Positions 35,025 through 44,999 are shown, counted from the first letter of the stretch. The stretch: 64,000 bases of DNA from Lactococcus sp. dk101 (GCF_009601055.1 NZ_WITI01000008.1:1-64000); one strand, 5' to 3'. A program made the numbers and translations. Notes: generated from the sequence alone by a model not told the origin.

Positions 35025-36689
35025 ATGGCTGAGAAAAAATTCGGAGCCGATTTGATTGTTGATAGTCTTATCAACCATGATGTAAAATATGTTTTCGGTA
35101 TTCCCGGAGCTAAGATTGACCGTGTTTTTGACCGTCTCGAAAATGGCGAAAACACTCCAGAACTCATCATTACACGACACGAACAAGGCGCAGCCTTCAT
35201 GGCACAAGCAGTTGGACGTTTGACTGGTAAACCAGGTGTAGCACTTGTTACAAGTGGTCCTGGAGTTTCAAACCTTGCGACTGGTCTTTTGACAGCAACA
35301 GCTGAAGGAGATGCCGTACTCGCTATCGGTGGACAAGTTAAACGTAGCGACTTGCTCAAACGTTCACACCAATCAATGAACAATGCCGCATTGTTTGCTC
35401 CAATTACTAAATACTCAGCAGAAGTTCAAGCACCAGAAACCCTTTCTGAAACACTTGCAAATGCTTGGCGTTTAGCAAAATCAGGAAAACACGGCGCAAG
35501 CTTCCTCTCAATTCCTCAAGACGTTACAGATGCAGAAGTAGATGTAAAAGCAATTAAACCAATGTCAGAACCAAAAATGGGGAATGCCTCAATCGATGAC
35601 ATTAACTATTTGGCACAAGCCATTAAAAATGCAGTTTTGCCAGTTATCTTAGTTGGTGCTGGTGGATCTGATGCAAAAGTTGCAGCTTCACTCCGTCAAC
35701 TTTTGACTCACGTTGCTATTCCAGTCGTTGAAACATTCCAAGGTGCAGGTGTTATTTCACGTGATTTGGAACACACTTTCTTTGGACGTGTCGGACTTTT
35801 CCGTAACCAACCAGGAGATATGTTGTTGAAACGTTCAGATTTGATTATTGCGATTGGTTATGACCCAATCGAATATGAAGCACGTAACTGGAACGCTGAG
35901 ATTGATAGCCGTGTTGTTGTTATCGACAACGCCATTGCTGAAATCGATACTTTCTATCAACCAGAACGTGAACTTATCGGAAATATCGCTCAAACACTTG
36001 ACAACTTGCTTCCAGCCATTCGTGGTTACCAACTGCCAAATGGTTCAGTAGATTATTTACGCGATATCCACGCTATCATGAACAACCGCGACCAAGAAAT
36101 CGTCCATGTTGACGGTCGCTTGCACCCACTCGAATTGGTTGACGCATTCCAATCTATCGTTAAAGACGATGAAACAGTTACAGTTGACGTTGGTTCACTT
36201 TATATCTGGATGGCACGTTACTTCAAATCATACGAACCACGTCACTTGCTCTTCTCAAACGGAATGCAAACGCTCGGTGTTGCACTTCCATGGGCAATCA
36301 CATCAGCATTGCTCCGTCCAGGAAAACGTGTTTACTCTCACTCTGGTGATGGCGGAATGCTCTTTACTGGACAAGAACTTGAAACAGCTGTTCGTTTGAA
36401 CCTTCCAATCGTACATATCGTATGGAACGACGGACATTTCGACATGGTTAAATTCCAAGAAGAAAAGAAATACGGTCGTTCAGCAGGTGTGGACTTCGGT
36501 GCAGTTGACTACGTCAAATATGCTGAAGCAATGGGAGCAAAAGGCTACCGTGCAACAAGCGTAGATGAATTCCTTGAAATCATCAACAATATCCCAGAAA
36601 CATCTGGCCCAGTCGTAATTGATGTACCAATCGACTACTCAGACAATATCAAATTGGCAGACACTATGTTGCCAGAAGAATTTTATTGA
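35025..36689 (+). CDS. als: Catabolic acetolactate synthase
   Basis: Joins two pyruvates to alpha-acetolactate with ThDP, on the way to acetoin and diacetyl. The 554-residue protein matches the length of lactococcal Als. The ThDP glutamate lies in GIPGAKIDRVFDRLENG...HEQGAAFMAQAVGR, and the ThDP motif in YSHSGDGGMLFTGQELETAVRLNLPIVHIVWNDG. It lacks the FAD-dependent regulatory partner of the biosynthetic enzyme. Codons are strongly biased (many CGT, GTT, TTC, AAC), fitting high expression. The decarboxylase budA is 2.3 kb downstream. No iterated palindrome inside. Confidence 0.94.
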   Translation: MAEKKFGADLIVDSLINHDVKYVFGIPGAKIDRVFDRLENGENTPELIITRHEQGAAFMAQAVGRLTGKPGVALVTSGPGVSNLATGLLTATAEGDAVLAIGGQVKRSDLLKRSHQSMNNAALFAPITKYSAEVQAPETLSETLANAWRLAKSGKHGASFLSIPQDVTDAEVDVKAIKPMSEPKMGNASIDDINYLAQAIKNAVLPVILVGAGGSDAKVAASLRQLLTHVAIPVVETFQGAGVISRDLEHTFFGRVGLFRNQPGDMLLKRSDLIIAIGYDPIEYEARNWNAEIDSRVVVIDNAIAEIDTFYQPERELIGNIAQTLDNLLPAIRGYQLPNGSVDYLRDIHAIMNNRDQEIVHVDGRLHPLELVDAFQSIVKDDETVTVDVGSLYIWMARYFKSYEPRHLLFSNGMQTLGVALPWAITSALLRPGKRVYSHSGDGGMLFTGQELETAVRLNLPIVHIVWNDGHFDMVKFQEEKKYGRSAGVDFGAVDYVKYAEAMGAKGYRATSVDEFLEIINNIPETSGPVVIDVPIDYSDNIKLADTMLPEEFY

Positions 36690-36701
36690 TATTAAATAAA
36701 A

Positions 36702-36741
36702 CAAAAGAAAAAGCACTTCGTTTGTAGTGCTTTTTCTTTTG
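36702..36741 (+). terminator. Strong terminator after als
   Basis: A 16-bp perfect stem from CAAAAGAAAAAGCACT to AGTGCTTTTTCTTTTG with an 8-base loop. Confidence 0.85.
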
Positions 36742-36858
36742 AAAAATGGGATTGGTCTTGCTATTGTGAAAAGAATTATTGATTTACATGGTGGAAAAAT
36801 CACAGTAGAGAGCAACAGTCAACAGACAATATTTGAAATCAGTCTAAGTCAAGACTAG
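36742..36858 (+). pseudogene. Remnant of a sensor histidine kinase (ATPase C-terminus)
   Basis: An open frame without start begins right after the als terminator and reads GIGLAIVKRIIDLHGGK then ITVESNS, ending TAG 36856-36858. This is the G2 box and last strands of a HATPase_c domain. Everything upstream (membrane part, His box) is missing, so it is a truncated relic of a two-component system. The als terminator sits where the rest of the domain should be. Confidence 0.8.
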
Positions 36859-37068
36859 TCATTCTGCTATTGACTTGGCTAAACAAAGCTCAAGATACAA
36901 ATACTCCTGCTGAAAAACTAAAAGCTTGAGACAGTAATAAAGTTTGAACTTCCGAACATTAACAGAAGATAATCAAAGAATTGTTCGCTTGTGCTAGATG
37001 CGGACTGAAAGAAAAGGATATAATAAAAGAAGTGGATTTTACAAAAAAAAAATAGAAAATGGTTTTGA
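36859..37068. other. Gap between kinase remnant and HAD gene
   Basis: No intact gene. One frame reads LVILLLTWLNKAQDTNTP then AEKLKA-stop, which could be a second decayed fragment. TATAAT at 37019-37024 is a likely -10 for the HAD gene. Confidence 0.4.
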
Positions 37069-37824
37069 ATGATTGATGTATTTGATTTAGATGGAACAAT
37101 TTCCTTTCAAGGAGCGCAAATTTCGCCAGCACTTGTGGCAGCAATTCATAAGCTGGAGGCACAGCATCACACGGTGGTTTTTGCGTCTGCTCGTCCAATC
37201 AGAGACATGCTTCCCTTGCTCAAAAAGGATTTTGAAAATAATTTTTACATTGGAGGAAATGGCTCAATAGTCAAAAATGACGGAAAGATTGAAAGTATAG
37301 CTGTGATTGATATCGAAAGCATGGGATTTATTAAGGCGCTCATTGATCAGTATGACCTTGATTATTTGATTGATGACGAGTGGTATTATGCTCTCAAAAA
37401 TAGAAATGAGGCCCTTGCGCAAATCAATTCGAAAGTAGATGCTTTGAAACTCTCTCAAAACGTAGCTATAGAGAAGCTGAAGAAACCCATCAAGTGCATT
37501 TTATTAAACTTGCCTGAATGTTTATTTGCACAAATCGCAACACTTTTGGCGAGTTTTCCAGTCGAACTGGTTTTTCACGAAGGGACAAGCAGTATTGACA
37601 TTACCGCAAAAAATATCAATAAACTGACGACCTTTAAAAAATTCTTTCCCAATCAAACCTATAATGCTTTTGGAAATGACCACAACGATGTGAGTCTCCT
37701 GAAATCTTCCCAAAAGGCACATATCATTGGCAATTCTTTGACACTAAAACATTCAGATTTGACTTACCTACCTGCAAATGCAGAGGGCATTGCAGCTTAT
37801 CTTAAGGAATTTTCTACAAAATAA
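37069..37824 (+). CDS. HAD-superfamily phosphatase (Cof-like)
   Basis: 251 residues starting MIDVFDLDGTISFQG, so the nucleophile motif DLDGT is at residues 6-10. Motif II is FASARPIRD, and motif III is FGNDHNDVSLLKSSQKAHIIGNS. It is clearly a second Cof-like phosphatase but only distantly like the one at 2581. No good ribosome site precedes ATG 37069. It is convergent with trhO and shares a bidirectional terminator. Substrate unknown. Confidence 0.78.
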   Translation: MIDVFDLDGTISFQGAQISPALVAAIHKLEAQHHTVVFASARPIRDMLPLLKKDFENNFYIGGNGSIVKNDGKIESIAVIDIESMGFIKALIDQYDLDYLIDDEWYYALKNRNEALAQINSKVDALKLSQNVAIEKLKKPIKCILLNLPECLFAQIATLLASFPVELVFHEGTSSIDITAKNINKLTTFKKFFPNQTYNAFGNDHNDVSLLKSSQKAHIIGNSLTLKHSDLTYLPANAEGIAAYLKEFSTK

Positions 37825-37851
37825 AAAAGCCAGCTAATGCTGGTCTTTTTA
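37824..37851. terminator. Bidirectional terminator
   Basis: AAAAAAG-CCAGC-TAAT-GCTGG-TCTTTTT between the convergent HAD gene and trhO. Confidence 0.7.
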
Positions 37852-38808
37852 TTAAGCAATGACTTCGTTAATAAGGCTCATGCGTTCAGCAACTTCTTCA
37901 GAAGTGAGTTGATGTTTCGCGATATAGCGGTTATTCGGATGAATGCGGCATTCGTGTGAACATGAACCAAGGTATTTGTATTCATTTTCTTCAGATGCAA
38001 GCATTTGGCGGTTACATTCTGGGTTACCACAGTTGATATAACGTTCGCAAGGACTTCCATCAAACCAATCTTTTCCTACAATGATATGTTCTTTGTGGTT
38101 GATTGGAACAGAGATACGGCTATCAAAGACATACATTTGTCCTTCCCAAAGGTCGCCTTGAACTTCAGGGTCTTTTCCATAAGTTGCAATCCCACCATGG
38201 AGTTGTCCAACGTCATTGAAGCCTTCGCGGACGAGCCAACCTGAGAATTTTTCACAACGAATTCCACCTGTACAATAAGTCAAAACGCGTTTATCAGCGA
38301 ATTGTTCTTTGTGGGCGTTAATCCATTCTGGCAGGTCACGGAAGTTACGAATATCAGGACGGATGGCATCTTTAAAATGTCCTAAATCGTATTCGTAATC
38401 ATTACGGGCATCAATAACGACTGAATTTTCGTCAAGCATTGCCTTGCGGAATTCAACGGGTGAAAGATAAGCACCAGTTGTTTGGAGTGGGTTGATGTCG
38501 TCTTCAAGGCTCAAGTTAACGAGCTCATTGCGGTAACGGACGTGCATTTTTTTGAAAGCATTCTCGTCTGCTTCGTCAATTTTGAACATCATATCAGCAA
38601 AGCGTGGGTCAGAATGCATCAATTCGATATAGGCATCTGTTTGTTCAACGGTACCTGAAACAGTACCGTTAAGCCCTTCGTCAGCAACCAAAATCCGACC
38701 TTTTAAACCAATGGCTTTACAATTTGCCAAGTGTTGTTTGGCAAATAATTCTGCATTTTCAAGTGGGACATATTGGTAATATAAGAGTACTCTGTAATCC
38801 TGAGTCAT
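37852..38808 (-). CDS. trhO: tRNA uridine hydroxylase TrhO (UPF0176, rhodanese domain)
   Basis: Adds the oxygen that leads to 5-hydroxyuridine at wobble position 34 of tRNAs. 318 residues: N-terminal acylphosphatase-like domain with [19 protein letters not shown], a rhodanese domain with the active Cys in [13 protein letters not shown], and a C-terminal cysteine-rich region ([24 protein letters not shown]). The start used is the ATG at 38808, ten bases after AGGAG; the frame is open 11 codons further. Well conserved and intact. Confidence 0.9.
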   Translation of the reverse strand: MTQDYRVLLYYQYVPLENAELFAKQHLANCKAIGLKGRILVADEGLNGTVSGTVEQTDAYIELMHSDPRFADMMFKIDEADENAFKKMHVRYRNELVNLSLEDDINPLQTTGAYLSPVEFRKAMLDENSVVIDARNDYEYDLGHFKDAIRPDIRNFRDLPEWINAHKEQFADKRVLTYCTGGIRCEKFSGWLVREGFNDVGQLHGGIATYGKDPEVQGDLWEGQMYVFDSRISVPINHKEHIIVGKDWFDGSPCERYINCGNPECNRQMLASEENEYKYLGSCSHECRIHPNNRYIAKHQLTSEEVAERMSLINEVIA

Positions 38809-38945
38809 TTTAATTCTTGCTCCTTGTATTATTAAATTCAATTAAATAAATTTAACCTCATTCTAATATAACAATTTTTCTTTGTAAATGCAAAAACTCT
38901 AATTGTTATTTCTTTCACAACAATTATATGACGAATTATATTTTT

Positions 38946-38957
38946 GTCAGCTCTGAC
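38946..38957. repeat. GTCAG-NN-CTGAC palindrome, copy 13 (centre CT)
   Basis: Intergenic, about 20 bp upstream of the budA -35. T/A flanks. Confidence 0.85.
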
Positions 38958-38976
38958 AGTACTTAATCGACTTTGC

Positions 38977-39005
38977 TTTACAGCTTAAGGGATTTGATTT
39001 ATAAT
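38977..39005 (+). promoter_or_regulatory. Promoter of budA
   Basis: TTTACA (38977-38982), 17-bp spacer, TATAAT (39000-39005). Confidence 0.7.
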
Positions 39006-39037
39006 AGAAGAAGTTTTTATAAAACGAAGGAGAAAAA

Positions 39038-39748
39038 ATGCAAGAACAAACAAAACTATTTCATCACAATACATTGGCCGCATTGATGTCAGGCTTGTAT
39101 GGTGGAACCATTGAAATCGGAACGCTATTGAAAGAAGGTTCATTTGGTATCGGGACGCTCGATGGCGTAGATGGCGAATTGATTGTTCTTGATGGACAGG
39201 CTTATATCGCTAAAGGAGACCGTACGGTAAGACTTGTCAGCGCTGACGAAAAGGCCCCTTATGCTGCAGTAACTACATTAGGACAGGGACAAACTTTTGA
39301 TATCTCTGATGAGATTACTGACCAAGCACTTTTAAAAGAAATTGAAAAACATTTGACCAGCCGCAATCTTTTCCATGCGATTAAAGTTCATGGAAACTTC
39401 AAAAAGATGCATGTCAGAATGTCACCTGGTGCAAAAGAAGGGGAACAATTTGTCGATGTTGCTGCCCGTCAACCTGAATATGTTGAAGAAAACGTAATGG
39501 GAACAGTGGTTGGATTTTGGACACCAGATTTGTACCATGGCATGAGTGTTGCAGGTTTCCATCTGCACTTCTTGTCTGATGACCGTTCATTTGGTGGTCA
39601 CATCATTGACTTTAGTTTGGCTTCTGGTCAAGTCGAAGTAACAACGATTGGTCAAGTTATTCAAAACTTCCCCCTCGATGCTAAAAACTTTTTAGAAGCT
39701 GATTTAAATCTTGATCAATTGAAAAAGGACATCGAAATTGCTGAATAA
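39038..39748 (+). CDS. budA: Alpha-acetolactate decarboxylase
   Basis: Converts alpha-acetolactate from Als to acetoin, and in lactococci helps balance branched-chain amino acid synthesis. 236 residues, the usual length. Zinc ligands are in GMSVAGFHLHFLSDDRSFGGH (two His before, one after), with the N-terminal LMSGLYGGTIEIGTLL signature. AAGGAG precedes ATG 39038. Own promoter and terminator. One palindrome copy (VSAD). Confidence 0.94.
   Translation: MQEQTKLFHHNTLAALMSGLYGGTIEIGTLLKEGSFGIGTLDGVDGELIVLDGQAYIAKGDRTVRLVSADEKAPYAAVTTLGQGQTFDISDEITDQALLKEIEKHLTSRNLFHAIKVHGNFKKMHVRMSPGAKEGEQFVDVAARQPEYVEENVMGTVVGFWTPDLYHGMSVAGFHLHFLSDDRSFGGHIIDFSLASGQVEVTTIGQVIQNFPLDAKNFLEADLNLDQLKKDIEIAE
39236..39247. 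repeat. GTCAG-NN-CTGAC palindrome, copy 14 (centre CG)
   Basis: Inside budA, read as VSAD. Flanks T/G. Confidence 0.85.
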
Positions 39749-39751
39749 AAG

Positions 39752-39776
39752 AAAAACCAGTTGTACTGGTTTTTTT
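39752..39776 (+). terminator. Terminator after budA
   Basis: AAAAACCAG-TTGTA-CTGGTTTTTTT. Confidence 0.75.
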
Positions 39777-39836
39777 GTTACATTTTTTCTTGCTTTTCGT
39801 ATTAAAGATTAGAAAAGAGTGATCAAAGGAGAAAAA

Positions 39837-40682
39837 ATGTTAAGTAATTTTGAGTTTTATCGTTTAAAAAATGCAGGTATGACGAACTTAGGAATAAATA
39901 AATTACTTGCCCATTATAAAATTGCACCCGAAAAAATAAGTCTTCGCAAGATGGGGATTATCGCAGGAGTCAAGTCGATTGCTGATTTCTTAGAGCGTTA
40001 CAAGAGTCAAGATGTCAAATGTTTACGTGAAGAGTTCAAACGATTTCCATCTTTTTCGATCAATGAGTCCATTTATCCAGAACGACTCAAACAAATCTAT
40101 AATCCACCGGTCCTTTTATTTTATCAAGGAAACTTAGAACTTTTGAAACGTCAAAAAGTGGCTTTTGTCGGTAGTCGAGCTTGTAGTGATAACGGTCAAG
40201 CTGCTGTTCAAAAAATCATCAGAGAACTACAAAACAAGCTTGTGATTGTCAGCGGTCTTGCTAGAGGAATTGATGCAGCGAGTCATGTGGCGGCCATCAA
40301 AAATGCAGGCCAAACAATTGCAGTCATTGGGACAGGATTGCAAGTAGCCTATCCAAAAGAAAATCGACCCATACAAGAATACATGTGTCAAAAGCATCTG
40401 GTCTTAAGCGAGTACGGGCCAGACGAAAAACCGCTTAAATATCATTTTCCTGATCGAAATCGAATTATTGCGGGGCTTGCGCGTGGCGTGGTGGTCATTG
40501 AAGCAAAAATGAGAAGTGGGAGCTTGATTACTTGTGAACGGGCAATGGAAGAAGGGCGAGATGTTTATGCTGTTCCAGGCCAGATTAAAGACTCCTACTC
40601 AGAAGGTTGCCATTATCTGATTCAGCAAGGTGCGAAGCTTGTCTTTCGCGGAAAAGACATCTTGGAGGAGTATTTTGAATAG
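39837..40682 (+). CDS. dprA: DNA-processing protein A
   Basis: Loads RecA on incoming single-stranded DNA during transformation. 281 residues: an N-terminal SAM-like part, then the Rossmann-like DprA fold with VAFVGSRACSDNG, IVSGLARGIDAASH, IAVIGTGL, PDRNRIIAGL and MRSGSLITCERAMEEGRDVYAVPG. ATG 39837 follows AAAGGAG at a good distance; the frame is open from GTG 39819. Its integrity says competence genes may be usable. topA follows after a gap with its own promoters. Confidence 0.93.
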   Translation: MLSNFEFYRLKNAGMTNLGINKLLAHYKIAPEKISLRKMGIIAGVKSIADFLERYKSQDVKCLREEFKRFPSFSINESIYPERLKQIYNPPVLLFYQGNLELLKRQKVAFVGSRACSDNGQAAVQKIIRELQNKLVIVSGLARGIDAASHVAAIKNAGQTIAVIGTGLQVAYPKENRPIQEYMCQKHLVLSEYGPDEKPLKYHFPDRNRIIAGLARGVVVIEAKMRSGSLITCERAMEEGRDVYAVPGQIKDSYSEGCHYLIQQGAKLVFRGKDILEEYFE

Positions 40683-40736
40683 GAGCTAAATCAATCAGAC
40701 TAAAGTTGGAAATTGCTATAGGCAGATACTAATTAC

Positions 40737-40765
40737 TTGACATTATAAAAAAAACCTCTTATGAT
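40737..40765 (+). promoter_or_regulatory. Upstream promoter of topA
   Basis: TTGACA (40737-40742), 17-bp spacer, TATGAT (40760-40765). Confidence 0.6.
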
Positions 40766-40786
40766 GAGGAAGTATAAAATCATTGC

Positions 40787-40818
40787 CACTTGACAAGTGA
40801 CCATTTAACAAGTAAAAT
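40787..40818 (+). promoter_or_regulatory. Downstream promoter of topA with palindrome on its -35
   Basis: TTGACA (40790-40795), 17-bp spacer, TAAAAT (40813-40818). The -35 lies inside CACTTG-A-CAAGTG (40787-40799), a perfect 6-bp dyad that could be an operator. Confidence 0.6.
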
Positions 40819-40868
40819 GATTTTAAATTTATAAAATGTATGAAGTTATTTAATAGTAGAAAGTAGAC

Positions 40869-42995
40869 ATGCCAACAACCACAAAAACAACGAAACCAAA
40901 AAAGAAGAAAACGGCGACTAAAAAAACAGTAAAAGGAAAAAATCTTGTTATTGTTGAATCGCCTGCCAAAGCGAAAACCATTGAAAAATATTTAGGTAGA
41001 AATTTCAAAGTTGTCGCATCAGTTGGGCATATTCGCGATTTGAAAAAATCGAGCATGTCCGTTGATATTGAGCATGACTATGAACCTCAATACATCAATA
41101 TTCGTGGGAAAGCCCCTTTAATCAATTCTTTGAAAAAAGAAGCAAAAGCTGCAAAAGCAGTTTATCTCGCGAGTGACCCGGACCGAGAAGGAGAAGCCAT
41201 TGCATGGCATTTGGCTCATATTTTAAATCTGCCACTTGACGAAAAAAATCGTGTTGTCTTTAATGAAATCACAAAAGATGCTGTTAAAAACGCCTTTAAA
41301 GAGCCACGTACCATCGATGTTGATTTGGTTGATGCCCAGCAGGCGCGTCGTATTTTAGACCGTTTGGTAGGTTATTCCATCAGTCCAATCTTATGGAAAA
41401 AGGTCAAAAAAGGACTTTCAGCTGGACGTGTTCAGTCTATTGCCTTAAAATTGATTGTCGATCGCGAAAATGAAATCAATGCCTTTGTACCAAAAGAATA
41501 TTGGTCAATCAACGGAGACTTTAAAAAGGGAACGAAAAAGTTTGCAGCGGCTTTTTGGGGCGTTGACGGCAAAAAACGTGCCTTAGATACGAACGAAGAC
41601 GTAATTCAAGTAATGGAGCGGTTAGATGGGCCTGATTATCAAGCCGATAAAGTAGAGAAGAAAAAACGGACGCGTAATGCACCGTTGCCTTATACAACCA
41701 GTTCCTTACAACAAGATGCGGCAAATAAAATCAATTTTAGAACCCGTAAAACCATGATGGTTGCTCAACAATTATACGAAGGCATTACCTTAGGCGCTCA
41801 AGGCCATCAAGGGTTAATTACCTATATGCGTACCGACTCGACACGTATTTCTCCAGTTGCGCAAGCTGCTGCTGGTGAATATATCGTTGGTCAATTTGGT
41901 GAAAATTACAGCAAGCATGGGTCAAAAGTGGTCAATAAGGCTGGTGCTCAAGATGCCCATGAAGCCATTCGTCCATCAAATGTTCTGAATACACCAGATT
42001 TGATAGCCAAATATCTGGATAAGGATCAATTAAAACTTTACACTTTGATTTGGAACCGATTTGTTGCAAGCCAAATGACAGCTGCAATCTTTGACACAGT
42101 CAAGGTTAATCTGTCTCAAAATGGTGTAATTTTTGTTGCTAACGGGTCTCAAATTAAATTTGACGGATATCTTAAAATTTATAATGATTCCGATAAGAAT
42201 AACATGCTTCCAGAAATGGCTGAAGGCGATGTGGTGAAGAAAGTCAATCTGAAACCAGAACAACACTTCACACAACCACCTGCACGTTATTCTGAAGCCA
42301 CATTGATTAAGACCCTCGAAGAAAATGGGGTTGGACGTCCATCAACATACGCACCAACGCTTGAAACAGTTCAAAAACGCTACTATGCACGTTTGGTTAC
42401 CAAACGTTTCGAACCGACAGAACTTGGCGAAATTGTAAATAAATTAACCGTTGAATTTTTCCCTAATATTGTCAATACTGAATTTACAGCTGAAATGGAA
42501 AAAAGTCTTGATGAAGTTGAAGAAGGCAAGCGTAAATGGGTTAGCGTCGTTGATCAATTTTATAAGCCATTTGCAGTTGAACTGGCCAAAGCAGAAGTTG
42601 ACATGGAAAAGATTACCATCAAAGATGAACCTGCTGGTTTTGAATGTGATTTGTGTGGTCATCCAATGGTAATCAAACTCGGACGTTTTGGAAAGTTTTA
42701 TGCTTGTAGTAATTTCCCAGAATGTCATAATACAAAAGCCATTGTTAAAGAAATCGGCGTTATCTGTCCAACCTGTCATAAAGGGCAGGTTATCGAACGC
42801 AAGACGAAGAAGAACCGTCTCTTTTATGGCTGTGACCGTTATCCAGAGTGTGAGTTCACAAGCTGGGATAAACCGATTGGTCGCGACTGTCCGAAATCAG
42901 GTCATTTCCTGGTTGAAAAGAAAGTTCGTGGGGGTGGCAAACAGGTCGTTTGTTCATCCGAAGACTGTGATTATCAAGAAGAAAAGCAAAAGTAA
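40869..42995 (+). CDS. topA: DNA topoisomerase I
   Basis: Type IA enzyme that relaxes negative supercoils. 708 residues with an unusual Lys/Thr-rich N-terminal tail ([18 protein letters not shown]) before the Toprim domain ([34 protein letters not shown]). The active-site Tyr is in [14 protein letters not shown]. The C-terminus has three zinc-ribbon repeats (CDLCGHPM...[15 protein letters not shown]...CDRYPEC, and CPKSGHF...CSSEDC, whose first pair is incomplete). Two tandem promoters precede it. Weak ribosome site (AGAAAG). Confidence 0.95.
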   Translation: MPTTTKTTKPKKKKTATKKTVKGKNLVIVESPAKAKTIEKYLGRNFKVVASVGHIRDLKKSSMSVDIEHDYEPQYINIRGKAPLINSLKKEAKAAKAVYLASDPDREGEAIAWHLAHILNLPLDEKNRVVFNEITKDAVKNAFKEPRTIDVDLVDAQQARRILDRLVGYSISPILWKKVKKGLSAGRVQSIALKLIVDRENEINAFVPKEYWSINGDFKKGTKKFAAAFWGVDGKKRALDTNEDVIQVMERLDGPDYQADKVEKKKRTRNAPLPYTTSSLQQDAANKINFRTRKTMMVAQQLYEGITLGAQGHQGLITYMRTDSTRISPVAQAAAGEYIVGQFGENYSKHGSKVVNKAGAQDAHEAIRPSNVLNTPDLIAKYLDKDQLKLYTLIWNRFVASQMTAAIFDTVKVNLSQNGVIFVANGSQIKFDGYLKIYNDSDKNNMLPEMAEGDVVKKVNLKPEQHFTQPPARYSEATLIKTLEENGVGRPSTYAPTLETVQKRYYARLVTKRFEPTELGEIVNKLTVEFFPNIVNTEFTAEMEKSLDEVEEGKRKWVSVVDQFYKPFAVELAKAEVDMEKITIKDEPAGFECDLCGHPMVIKLGRFGKFYACSNFPECHNTKAIVKEIGVICPTCHKGQVIERKTKKNRLFYGCDRYPECEFTSWDKPIGRDCPKSGHFLVEKKVRGGGKQVVCSSEDCDYQEEKQK

Positions 42996-43037
42996 CATCA
43001 TTTTAATTATGTAAAATACATTTTGAAAAGGACTTTT

Positions 43038-44369
43038 ATGAAGACGAATCATATTAATGTCATTGGTGCAGGCTTAGCAGGTTCAGAAGCCGCTTATCAA
43101 ATTGCTAAAAGAGGAATTCCTGTTAAGCTCTATGAAATGCGAGGGGTTAAACCAACCCCTCAGCATAAAACGGACAAGTTTGCTGAACTCGTTTGCTCCA
43201 ATTCTTTTCGTGGTGCTGCACTTACGAACGCAGTTGGCTTATTGAAAGAAGAAATGCGCCAACTTGATTCATTAGTAATACGAGCTGCCAACGCGACACA
43301 AGTGCCTGCTGGTGGTGCTCTTGCGGTTGACCGTGAAGGTTTTTCAGCCTATATCACAAATGAGTTAGAACAAAATGATAATATTGAAATCATTCGTGGC
43401 GAAATCACCGAAATTCCTACTGATGAGATTACGATTATTGCGACGGGACCTTTGACATCAGATGCTTTAGCCAGTAAAATTCATGAATTGAATGATGGAA
43501 ATGGCTTTTATTTCTATGATGCCGCAGCACCGATTGTTGATATTTCGACAGTTGATTTGGAAAAGGTTTATAAGAAATCCCGTTATGACAAGGGTGAAGC
43601 AGCTTATTATAATTGTCCAATGAACAAAGCACAGTTTAATGCTTTTCAAGAAGCTCTTATTTCTGCTGAAACCGCAGACCTTCATTCTTTCGAGAAAATG
43701 AAAGTGTTTGAAGGCTGTATGCCGATTGAAGAAATGGCAAGTCGTGGCTACAAGACCATGCTTTATGGCCCTATGAAACCTGTGGGACTTGAATACCCTG
43801 AAGATTATAAGGGCGAGCGGGATGGTGAATTTAAAACGCCTTATGCTGTCGTACAGTTGCGTCAAGATGATGCGGCAGCCTCACTTTACAATATTGTAGG
43901 CTTTCAAACACATTTGAAATGGGGAGAACAAAAGCGTGTCTTTCGAATGATTCCAGGGCTTGAAAATGCGGAATTCGTTCGATATGGTGTCATGCACCGT
44001 AATTCGTATATGGATTCACCAAATCTCTTGAAACAAACCTTCCAATCACGCAAGCAAGACAATTTGTTTTTTGCTGGTCAAATGACTGGCGTAGAGGGTT
44101 ATGTCGAATCTGCTTCAGCAGGTTTGGTTGCAGGAATCAATGCCAGTCGTTTGTATCAAGGACAAGATGAAGTTATCTTCCCTCGGACAACAGCGATTGG
44201 AAGTTTGCCTTATTACATTACGCATACGGACAGTAAGCATTTCCAACCCATGAATGTTACTTTTGGGATTATGGAAGAATGGCCTGAACGCATTCGAGAT
44301 AAAAAAGAACGATATGGATTGATCGCTGATCGTTCCTTGAATGATTTAAAAGCATATCTTGATTATTGA
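43038..44369 (+). CDS. trmFO: tRNA (uracil-54-C5)-methyltransferase TrmFO
   Basis: Folate- and FAD-dependent enzyme that makes ribothymidine at tRNA position 54 (formerly Gid). 443 residues. The FAD motif is [18 protein letters not shown]; other signatures are [42 protein letters not shown] and [19 protein letters not shown] 43038 follows AAAAGGA; an in-frame TTG at 43023 is less likely. It follows topA by 42 bases, as in many Firmicutes. Confidence 0.94.
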   Translation: MKTNHINVIGAGLAGSEAAYQIAKRGIPVKLYEMRGVKPTPQHKTDKFAELVCSNSFRGAALTNAVGLLKEEMRQLDSLVIRAANATQVPAGGALAVDREGFSAYITNELEQNDNIEIIRGEITEIPTDEITIIATGPLTSDALASKIHELNDGNGFYFYDAAAPIVDISTVDLEKVYKKSRYDKGEAAYYNCPMNKAQFNAFQEALISAETADLHSFEKMKVFEGCMPIEEMASRGYKTMLYGPMKPVGLEYPEDYKGERDGEFKTPYAVVQLRQDDAAASLYNIVGFQTHLKWGEQKRVFRMIPGLENAEFVRYGVMHRNSYMDSPNLLKQTFQSRKQDNLFFAGQMTGVEGYVESASAGLVAGINASRLYQGQDEVIFPRTTAIGSLPYYITHTDSKHFQPMNVTFGIMEEWPERIRDKKERYGLIADRSLNDLKAYLDY

Positions 44370-44392
44370 GACATCACTTTTCAAATAAAATG

Positions 44393-44401
44393 TGTTATAA
44401 T
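44393..44401 (+). promoter_or_regulatory. Promoter of the DUF2798-like gene
   Basis: Extended -10: TG (44393-44394) then TATAAT (44396-44401). This puts the transcript start near 44408, before the leader hairpin. Confidence 0.55.
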
Positions 44402-44429
44402 AGATATGTAAAATTTAATAAATAAAACA

Positions 44430-44494
44430 AAGACAATAAATGTTACCTTGCTAATGTCAGACAGCAGGGGGAATATTTATTGTCTTTTTTATTT
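44430..44494 (+). ncRNA. Structured leader / attenuator before the DUF2798-like gene
   Basis: Outer stem AAAGACAATAAAT / ATTTATTGTCTTT (13 bp, perfect), inner stem CCTTGCT / AGCAGGG (one G-U), apical loop AATGTCAGAC, then a T run. It lies after the promoter and before the ribosome site, so it would act as a conditional terminator. I cannot match it to a known riboswitch class. Confidence 0.5.
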
Positions 44495-44509
44495 TATAAG
44501 GAGAAAAAA

Positions 44510-44999
44510 ATGCCTCAAACAAAAAAAAGAAGCAGTCGTGTTTACGGCTATCACAGCATGGATTATGGTATATACCATGACCATCTATAATGCCCTCTTA
44601 TTGGATAATAATTTCACAACAGACGTCTTATGGCACGCCCTAAAAGAAATGTGGTTCGAATTTGTCATTATCTTTTGCTGCGCCTATTTTTTGTCGAGTA
44701 AATTTGCTAAATATTCGGCTTTTAAATTTGTTACACCGCAATCAAAGCCTATCGTTATTATTTTGACCATTCAAACTTTTACTGTCATTGCTCAGGTAAC
44801 TTTTGCAAGTTTTATTGGACTTTATCATAGCAATGGCTTCACAAGCTCTTTTATTCAAAATTATTTGCTCACGTTTTTCCATAATTTTATTATGGCATTG
44901 CCCCTTCAGTTACTTATTGCGGGCCCAATCACACGAAAATTATTCCGTTTGATATTTAGATCTGCTGATCAAAATGCACAAAAGGCTACAGTAGAGTAA
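44510..44999 (+). CDS. DUF2798-like membrane protein with a frameshift in an A8 tract
   Basis: AAGGAG at 44498-44503 serves ATG 44510, which reads MPQTKK and, 26 codons on, meets a stop. A run of eight A at 44521-44528 is one base too long: dropping one A joins this start to a long frame reading EAVVFTAITAWIMVYTMTIYN. That frame continues to TAA 44997-44999 with four membrane segments, as in DUF2798 proteins. The rest of the gene is intact, so it may be phase-variable, slippage-dependent, a fresh mutation or a sequencing error. An alternative start in the long frame at 44448 has no ribosome site. Confidence 0.6.

Noticed and set aside
39790-39815. TTCGTATTAAAG upstream of dprA as a competence ComX box
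   Set aside because: It resembles the TACGAATA-type box only in part and in the wrong orientation.
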